Part shown: piece by piece, positions 59,043 through 64,000 of the stretch
Numbering within the stretch: position 1 is the stretch's first letter
How the letters are laid out: every line of letters begins with the position of its first letter
Source of the DNA: Clavibacter michiganensis subsp. insidiosus
GTDB lineage: Bacteria > Actinomycetota > Actinomycetes > Actinomycetales > Microbacteriaceae
Length of the DNA stretch: 64,000 nt
Assembly: GCF_002240565.1 (NCBI RefSeq)
Contig: NZ_MZMO01000001.1
Coordinates: forward strand, 2,852,001 to 2,916,000
Direction of reading: 5' to 3'
The notes under the pieces: model-generated
The model's database searches: none
The model's input: only the letters and a program-made list of their open reading frames with translations
What the model was told of the DNA's origin: nothing
Made by a program: the position numbers and the translations under genes

Positions 59043-60023
59043 TCAGCGCCGGGCGAGGCGCTCGGCGAGCTCGACGGCCCAGTAGGTGAGGATCGCGTCG
59101 GCGCCGGCCCGCTTGATGCCGAGGACGCTCTCGTCGATGGCGCGCTCGCGGTCGATCCAGCCGTTCTGCGCGGCGGCCTCGATCATCGCGTACTCGCCGG
59201 AGATCTGGTAGGCCCAGACGGGCACGCTGCTGGTCGCGGCGACGTCGGCGAGGATGTCGAGGTAGCTCATGGCGGGCTTCACCATGACGACGTCGGCGCC
59301 CTCCTCGACGTCGAGCTCCACCTCGCGGAGGGCCTCGCGGCGGTTGCCGTTGTCCATCTGGTACGTGCGGCGGTCGCCCTGGAGCTGCGAGTCGACGGCC
59401 TCGCGGAACGGGCCGTAGAAGGCGCTGGCGTACTTGGCGGCGTAGGCGAGGATCGCGACGTCGTGGTGCCCGGCGTCGTCGAGGGCCTCGCGCACGGCGC
59501 CGACCTGGCCGTCCATCATGCCGCTGAGGCCGAGCAGGTGGGATCCCGCCTCCGCCTGGGCGAGGCCCATCGCGCGGTAGCGCTCCAGGGAGCGGTCGTT
59601 GTCGACCACGCCGTGCTCGTCGAGCACGCCGCAGTGGCCGTGGTCGGTGAACTCGTCGAGGCAGAGGTCGGTCTGGACGACGAGCGCGTCGCCGACCTCC
59701 TCGACCGCGACGCGCGTGGCGACGTTGAGGATGCCGTCGGGGTCGCTGGCGCCCGACCCCACCGCGTCGCGCATCGTGGGGATGCCGAACAGCATCACGC
59801 CGCCGATGCCCGCCTCGGCGGCCTCGACGAGCGCGCGCCGCAGGCTGTCGAGCGAGTGCTGGGAGACGCCGGGCATCGACGTGATGGGCGAGGCCTCCGG
59901 GAGGCCCTCCCGCACGAACATGGGCAGCACCAGGTCGGCCGCGTGCAGGCGCGTCTCGGCGGTGAGCCGTCGCATCGCCGGCGAGGTGCGGAGGCGGCGC
60001 GGACGGTAGTAGGGGGAGGTCAT
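59043..60023 (-). CDS. hemB: delta-aminolevulinic acid dehydratase (porphobilinogen synthase)
   Basis: A 326-residue TIM-barrel enzyme joining two 5-aminolevulinates to porphobilinogen. The two Schiff-base lysines are in [10 protein letters not shown] near 200 and V-M-V-K-P-A near 250. The metal site reads [13 protein letters not shown]. One Cys of the zinc triad is replaced by Asp, giving a mixed site as in some actinobacteria. The ATG overlaps the hemD stop (ATGA). Confidence 0.96.
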   Translation of the reverse strand: MTSPYYRPRRLRTSPAMRRLTAETRLHAADLVLPMFVREGLPEASPITSMPGVSQHSLDSLRRALVEAAEAGIGGVMLFGIPTMRDAVGSGASDPDGILNVATRVAVEEVGDALVVQTDLCLDEFTDHGHCGVLDEHGVVDNDRSLERYRAMGLAQAEAGSHLLGLSGMMDGQVGAVREALDDAGHHDVAILAYAAKYASAFYGPFREAVDSQLQGDRRTYQMDNGNRREALREVELDVEEGADVVMVKPAMSYLDILADVAATSSVPVWAYQISGEYAMIEAAAQNGWIDRERAIDESVLGIKRAGADAILTYWAVELAERLARR

Positions 60024-60859
60024 TCGGTGGTGCTCCGATCGAGGAGGTCGGCGAGGCCGGTGAGCCCCGCCGTGTCGGCACGCGGCTCCTCGTGGCGGGC
60101 GATCTCCACCAGCGACTGGATGAGCGACGCGGCCGAGCGCTCGGAGGCGACCACGTCGACGCGCACGCCGGAGCGGCGCGCGTCCTTCGCGGTGCGCGGG
60201 CCGATGCAGGCGATGAGGACGCCGTCGGGCACGTCGCCCAGCTGCTCGTGCACCTGCTCCGCGACGCTGCCCGAGGTGACGAGGATGGCGCGGACGCGGC
60301 CGGAGGAGACGTCCTCGCGGATCCGGTCGCTGACGGGCACGCCGACCGTGCGGTACGCGACGACCGAGCGGACGTCGTGGCCGCGCGCGATGAGCCCGTC
60401 GGTGAGCGTCGGCTTCGCAATCTCGGATCGGAGCGTGAGCACGCGGCGGCGCGGGGATCCGGCGGCCATCTCGGTCCACTCCTCGAGGAGCGCCATGGCG
60501 GACGAGTCGATGGACGGCACGAAGTCGACCGTGTAGCCCGCGGCGACGAGCGCGGCGGCCGTGGTCTCGCCGACGGCCGCGATGCGCGTGCCCTCGGGCA
60601 CCACGGCGCGGTGCGACGACAGCACGTCGACCGTGGTGGCGCTCGTCACGGTGAGCCAGTCGAAGGATCCCGCGGCGAGGTCGGCGAGGGCCGACTCGAG
60701 CGCCTGAGCGTCCTGCGTGGCGGCGAAGTTGATCATCGGCGCGACGACGGGCGTGGCGCCCTGCGCGCGGAGGTCGTACGCGACGCCGTCGCCCCACGGT
60801 CCGCCGCGGGGCACGAGGACGCGCCAGCCCTTCAGGGGCTTCTGGTCTGTCGAGGTCAT
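60020..60859 (-). CDS. hemD: uroporphyrinogen-III synthase
   Basis: A 279-residue two-domain enzyme that closes hydroxymethylbilane to uroporphyrinogen III with inversion of ring D. Family marks are the N-terminal [19 protein letters not shown] of domain 2, I-A-A-V-G-E-T-T-A, and the second V-T-S-G-S-V-A-E-Q. The family is poorly conserved, and position between hemC and hemB confirms the call. Four-base overlaps with both neighbours indicate coupled translation. Confidence 0.93.
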   Translation of the reverse strand: MTSTDQKPLKGWRVLVPRGGPWGDGVAYDLRAQGATPVVAPMINFAATQDAQALESALADLAAGSFDWLTVTSATTVDVLSSHRAVVPEGTRIAAVGETTAAALVAAGYTVDFVPSIDSSAMALLEEWTEMAAGSPRRRVLTLRSEIAKPTLTDGLIARGHDVRSVVAYRTVGVPVSDRIREDVSSGRVRAILVTSGSVAEQVHEQLGDVPDGVLIACIGPRTAKDARRSGVRVDVVASERSAASLIQSLVEIARHEEPRADTAGLTGLADLLDRSTTE

Positions 60860-61842
60860 CGGGTCCCTCCCAGCGGCGCGAGATCGGCCGCTCCGGCATC
60901 GAGGAGCTCGCGGGACACGGGCCCCGAGAGCGCGGAGGCGGAAGCGCCCAGCTGCGCGAGGTCGAGCCCCGCCGTGTCGAGCTCGTGGCTCGCGGCCATG
61001 CGCTGCGTGCCGTCGGGCCGGTAGACCACGGCGCTCAGGGCGAGGCGGGCGCTCGTGACGGTGGCCCACGCGCCGATGGGCGCCGCGCAGCCGGCCTCGA
61101 GGGCGGCGAGCACGCCGCGCTCCGCGAGGACGGCGGCGTGCGTGAACGGGTCGTCGACGGCCTCGACGGCGCGGCCGACGACCGAGTGGGTCTCGGCGTC
61201 CTCCGTGCGGATCTCGAGCGCGAGCGCGCCCTGCCCGGGCGCGGTGGGCCAGCGGTCGAGCTCGAGGTGCTCGGAGGCGGCGGAGATCCGGTCGATGCGC
61301 TCGAGGCCGGCGGCGGCGAGCACCACGGCGTCGAGGTCGCCCGCGGTGACGCGGGAGAGGCGGGTGTCGATGTTGCCGCGGATGTCGACCACGTCGAGGT
61401 CCGGGCGCTCGGCGAGGATCTGCGCGCGGCGGCGCGGGGATCCGGTGCCGACGCGGGCGCCGCGCGGCAGGGTCGCCATCGTGAGGCCGTCGCGCGCGCA
61501 GAGCACGTCGCGCGGGTCCTCGCGCACCGGCACCGACGCGACCGTGAGGCCCGCGTAGGGCGCGGTCGGCAGGTCCTTGAGCGAGTGGACCACGAGGTCG
61601 CACTCGCCGCGGAGGAGCGACTCGCGGAGCGCGCTCGCGAACACCCCCGTGCCGCCGAGGCTCGACAGGGACGCGCGCGACGTGTCGCCGTGCGTGGTCA
61701 CGGGCACGAGCTCGACCTCGAGTCCCGACGCGTCGGTGATCTCCGCGGCGATCGCCCGCGTCTGGGCCAGGGCGAGCGCGCTCCCCCGGGTCCCGATGCG
61801 GAGGGTCGTCGTCGGAGCCGACGTCGTGGGACCGTCCGTCAC
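60856..61842 (-). CDS. hemC: porphobilinogen deaminase (hydroxymethylbilane synthase)
   Basis: A 328-residue enzyme polymerising four porphobilinogens. [14 protein letters not shown] is the first signature, H-S-L-K-D-L-P-T holds the substrate-binding Asp/Lys, and R-R-R-A-Q-I-L and R-G-N-I-D-T-R-L follow. The dipyrromethane cofactor Cys is in E-A-G-C-A-A-P-I-G near 250. The GTG start overlaps the ferrochelatase stop (GTGA). Confidence 0.96.
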   Translation of the reverse strand: MTDGPTTSAPTTTLRIGTRGSALALAQTRAIAAEITDASGLEVELVPVTTHGDTSRASLSSLGGTGVFASALRESLLRGECDLVVHSLKDLPTAPYAGLTVASVPVREDPRDVLCARDGLTMATLPRGARVGTGSPRRRAQILAERPDLDVVDIRGNIDTRLSRVTAGDLDAVVLAAAGLERIDRISAASEHLELDRWPTAPGQGALALEIRTEDAETHSVVGRAVEAVDDPFTHAAVLAERGVLAALEAGCAAPIGAWATVTSARLALSAVVYRPDGTQRMAASHELDTAGLDLAQLGASASALSGPVSRELLDAGAADLAPLGGTR

Positions 61843-63089
61843 GGTGCGAGCCCGGAGACGGCGGGCTTGAAGCCCAGCCGCACGTTCTCGCAGCAGCCGG
61901 TGCGGCACACGTCGTACCAGGGTCCGAGGTCGGTCATGTGGGGACGGTCGGCGGCCTTCACGCCGTCGCGGCGCTCCAGCACGAGGTCGATGAGGCCGTC
62001 GACGTACGCGGCGTGCACGCCCGGCGTGGGCACGCGCACCGAGTACAGGCCGTTCTCGGCGGCGGACTCGGTGGCCTCGTTGTCGAGGTCCCACTTGACC
62101 TCCATGTGGTCGCTCACGAAGCCGAGGGGCACGATCACGACGGCGCGGCGGCCCTGCGCGGGCAGCTCGCCGATGGCGTCGTTCACGTCCGGCTCGAGCC
62201 ACGGCATCGAGGGTGGGCCGGAGCGCGACTGGTAGACGAGCTGCCACGGCACGTCCTGGTCGATGCCGAGCTCCTTCTTCACCTCGTGCATGACGACCTC
62301 GGCGACGGCGAGGTGCTGCGCCGCGTAGGCGCCGTCCTCGTCGAAGCCGCGCTCGGCGGGGCCGGACTTGGCGGCGTCCGACGACGGGATGGAGTGCGTG
62401 GAGAACAGGATCTCGACGTCGGTCGCGAGGTCGACGGGCTTCCCCTCCGCCTCGAAGTGCGCGATCACGTCGCGGATCCCGTCGCGCGTGCCCTCGATGA
62501 ACGGCGTGACGAAGCCCGGGTGGTCGAAGAACTGGCGCACCTTGTCGATGCGGATGACGCCCTGCAGCTGCGTGTCCTCGAGCGCGTCCGCGAAGTCCTC
62601 GCGGTACTGGCGGCACGAGGAGTACGAGCTGTAGGCGCTCGTGGCGACGGCGATGAGCTGGCGGTAGCCCTTCTCCTCGGCCTCGCGCAGCGCGTCGTTG
62701 AGGTACGGACCCCAGTTGCGGTTGCCCCACAGCACGGGCAGGTCGATGCCGCGCTCGGCGAGGCGCGCCTCGAGGGCGGCCTTCAGCTCGCGGTTCTGCT
62801 CGTTGATGGGACTGATGCCGCCGAACGCGCGGTAGTGGTGGGCGACCTCCTCGAGGCGCTCCTCCGGGATTCCGCGACCCGAGGTGACGTTGCGGAGGAA
62901 CGGGATGACGTCGTCCTGGCCCTCGGGTCCGCCGAAGGAGGCGAGCAGGATCGCGTCGTAGGCGACGGGCTCCTCGACGTGCGCGGGGCCCATCTTCGCG
63001 GCCTCGCTCGCGGCGGAGACGAGGGCGCCGGGCGCCCGAGGGGCGTCGGTGGCGGGGGCGGGCTTGCGACCCAGGTTGACAGCGGCCAT
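61839..63089 (-). CDS. cpfC: coproporphyrin III ferrochelatase
   Basis: A 416-residue class II chelatase inserting Fe2+; in actinobacteria the substrate is coproporphyrin III. Visible are L-L-A-S-F-G-G-P-E-G, the catalytic His in F-S-T-H-S-I-P, and the Glu of D-H-M-E-V-K-W-D-L-D. The C-terminal C-R-T-G-C-C cluster together with an internal Cys (S-S-C-R-Q-Y-R-E) fits the 2Fe-2S ligands of actinobacterial CpfC. A 40-residue N-terminal extension precedes the domain; a second Met at A-K-M-G-P could be the start. The ATG shares a base with the hemQ stop (TAATG). Confidence 0.94.
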   Translation of the reverse strand: MAAVNLGRKPAPATDAPRAPGALVSAASEAAKMGPAHVEEPVAYDAILLASFGGPEGQDDVIPFLRNVTSGRGIPEERLEEVAHHYRAFGGISPINEQNRELKAALEARLAERGIDLPVLWGNRNWGPYLNDALREAEEKGYRQLIAVATSAYSSYSSCRQYREDFADALEDTQLQGVIRIDKVRQFFDHPGFVTPFIEGTRDGIRDVIAHFEAEGKPVDLATDVEILFSTHSIPSSDAAKSGPAERGFDEDGAYAAQHLAVAEVVMHEVKKELGIDQDVPWQLVYQSRSGPPSMPWLEPDVNDAIGELPAQGRRAVVIVPLGFVSDHMEVKWDLDNEATESAAENGLYSVRVPTPGVHAAYVDGLIDLVLERRDGVKAADRPHMTDLGPWYDVCRTGCCENVRLGFKPAVSGLAP

Positions 63090-63859
63090 TACTGGAGGAC
63101 CTCCACGAGCTCGGCGGTGGTGATGCGGCGGCCCGTGTAGAACGGGACCTCCTCGCGCACATGACGGCGCGCGTCCGTGTTGCGCAGGTCGCGCATCATG
63201 TCGACCAGGTCGACGAGCTCGTTCGACTCGAGCGGGAGGATCCACTCGTAGTCGCCGAGGCCGAACGACGAGACCGTGTTGGCGATGACGCTGCGGAAGG
63301 CCGCGCCCTGGCGGCCGTGCTGGGCGAGCATGCGCCCGCGCTCCTCGGGCGGCAGCAGGTACCACTCGTAGGAGCGGACGAAGGGGTAGACGCAGAGCCA
63401 GTCGCGCGGCTCCTCGCCCCGGAGGAAGCCGGGCACGTGGCTGCGGTTGAACTCGGCGTCGCGGTGGACGCCCGCGGCGCTCCACGACGGGATGAGCGCG
63501 CGGATGAGGCGCGCGCGGCGGATCTCGCGGAAGGCCCACTGCAGGGTCTCCATCTGGGGGCCGTGGATCCAGACCATGAGGTCGGCGTCGGCGCGCATGC
63601 CCGAGACGTCGTAGAAGCCGCGGACGGTGACGCCCTCGGCCTCGACGATGTGGACGATGCCGTCGAGCTCGTCGACCGCGCCGGGGACCTCGCGACCGTC
63701 GAGGTCGTCGGGGCGGGCGGGATCGCGGCGGAAGACGGCCCAGAGGGCGTAGCCGCTGGGGGATGCCTCGGGGGTCGACCCGTCGTCAGGACGGGCCTCT
63801 CCGGGGGACTCGATCGGGGGGACCTGAGATGCCGCCGACTCGGCAGCCGGGATGCTCAT
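63089..63859 (-). CDS. hemQ: coproheme decarboxylase (chlorite-dismutase-like)
   Basis: A 256-residue enzyme that oxidatively decarboxylates coproheme to heme b, the last step of the coproporphyrin-dependent route. The heme-ligand His is in M-L-A-Q-H-G-R-Q-G and the reactive Tyr in C-V-Y-P-F-V-R-S-Y-E-W-Y. The first 45 residues are a Pro/Glu-rich tail. I chose the ATG at 63859 because a TACCAT box ends seven bases upstream; an ATG three codons earlier (63868) lies inside that box. It heads the heme operon. Confidence 0.93.
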   Translation of the reverse strand: MSIPAAESAASQVPPIESPGEARPDDGSTPEASPSGYALWAVFRRDPARPDDLDGREVPGAVDELDGIVHIVEAEGVTVRGFYDVSGMRADADLMVWIHGPQMETLQWAFREIRRARLIRALIPSWSAAGVHRDAEFNRSHVPGFLRGEEPRDWLCVYPFVRSYEWYLLPPEERGRMLAQHGRQGAAFRSVIANTVSSFGLGDYEWILPLESNELVDLVDMMRDLRNTDARRHVREEVPFYTGRRITTAELVEVLQ

Positions 63860-63866
63860 GATCTCC

Positions 63867-63872
63867 ATGGTA
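63867..63872 (-). promoter_or_regulatory. -10 box TACCAT before hemQ
   Basis: Seven bases before the hemQ ATG at 63859 on the minus strand; possible internal or main promoter of the heme operon. Confidence 0.4.
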
Positions 63873-63928
63873 CGTCGCGCGGCGACCCCGCCCCGCATCG
63901 GACGGACGGCCGTCAGATCATTCGCGGG

Positions 63929-64000
63929 CTACCGGGCGTCGCGGCCCGTGAGCGCGAGCAGCCGCACCTGCAGGGGCGCGTCCTCGGCGACCGGCACGGG
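63929..64000 (-). CDS. 3' end of an unidentified gene
   Basis: Only the last 23 codons before TAG are in the window (ending L-L-A-L-T-G-R-D-A-R). Nearly every third position is G or C, as in real genes here, and the other two frames look non-coding. It lies about 70 bases upstream of hemQ on the same strand. In related bacteria other heme genes often precede hemQ, but this fragment does not resemble the end of any I know. Confidence 0.5.
   Translation of the reverse strand, partial: PVPVAEDAPLQVRLLALTGRDAR

Noticed and set aside
56560..60420. A 1,286-codon minus-strand open frame across the endonuclease, hemL and hemB
   Set aside because: Different frame from hemL and hemB, whose motifs are unmistakable.
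1..64000. CRISPR arrays, tRNA or rRNA genes
   Set aside because: No regularly spaced repeats, cloverleaf-like segments or rRNA-like conserved stretches were seen on reading; absence is by eye only.

Overview
The window is a very GC-rich actinobacterial chromosome segment. Leaderless promoters, DtxR-type iron control, a coproporphyrin-dependent heme operon and family-level resemblance all point to Microbacteriaceae. Two near-identical 1,068-bp IS481-family elements look like IS1121, described from the potato ring-rot Clavibacter. Together with several broken genes they make a Clavibacter of the sepedonicus type my best guess. That assignment is inference; no rRNA or tRNA gene is present. No gene-free stretch exceeds 300 bases.

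Layout. 1-2.0 kb: the 5' part of an RNA methyltransferase, then cysE and cysK (cysteine synthesis). 2.2-3.6 kb: an unrecognised secreted/membrane pair whose signal peptide seems out of frame. 3.6-6.8 kb: a quinone oxidoreductase and two tandem luciferase-like oxidoreductases. 6.8-9.1 kb: an MFS drug exporter divergent from its TetR repressor over a perfect palindrome. 9.2-14.7 kb: small membrane protein, old yellow enzyme, RDD protein, SRPBCC pair, SGNH-like protein, M23 cell-wall peptidase. 15-20 kb: benzoate-type transporter, unknown protein, NAD-dependent epimerase-like protein, IS copy 1, unknown protein, EamA exporter. 20-23 kb: arginine-related ddaH and rocD genes divergent from an Lrp regulator. 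23.4-29.3 kb: GntR regulator, a 1,358-residue Pls-type non-ribosomal poly(amino acid) synthetase and a translationally coupled M1 aminopeptidase; this is a candidate epsilon-poly-lysine-type system and the most interesting locus here. 29.3-34.8 kb: a phosphonate uptake and breakdown operon (phnD, phnC, fused phnE-phnE, FAD oxidoreductase, phosphonatase-like HAD).

34.8-40.9 kb: a possibly truncated phosphopantetheinyl transferase gene, a small membrane protein, a GNAT remnant, putA, and a LysR gene with a nonsense codon. 40.9-43.4 kb: copper-associated genes (copC, ycnI and a membrane protein). 43.4-46.9 kb: a divergent levansucrase/levanase pair, both broken (amber codon; frameshift in a C run), with three copies of an operator-like palindrome between them. 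47-53 kb: OhrR-like regulator, VOC protein, aldose epimerase, DsbA-like protein, AlkA-like glycosylase, flavin-binding stress protein, IS copy 2, nucleoside-kinase-like protein. 53.3-57.5 kb: pfkA, an acrylyl-CoA-reductase-like MDR, DUF1304 protein, heme oxygenase under a DtxR-like box, non-specific endonuclease. 57.6-63.9 kb: heme operon hemQ-cpfC-hemC-hemD-hemB-hemL on the minus strand, then the end of an unidentified gene.

Recurring signals: many genes have a TANNNT -10 box exactly 6-7 bases before the start codon (leaderless transcripts), which I used to choose starts. Both IS copies sit in GCTAG targets that contain a TAG stop codon. GGATCC is strongly over-used. The broken genes fit a host-adapted pathogen losing free-living functions such as fructan metabolism.
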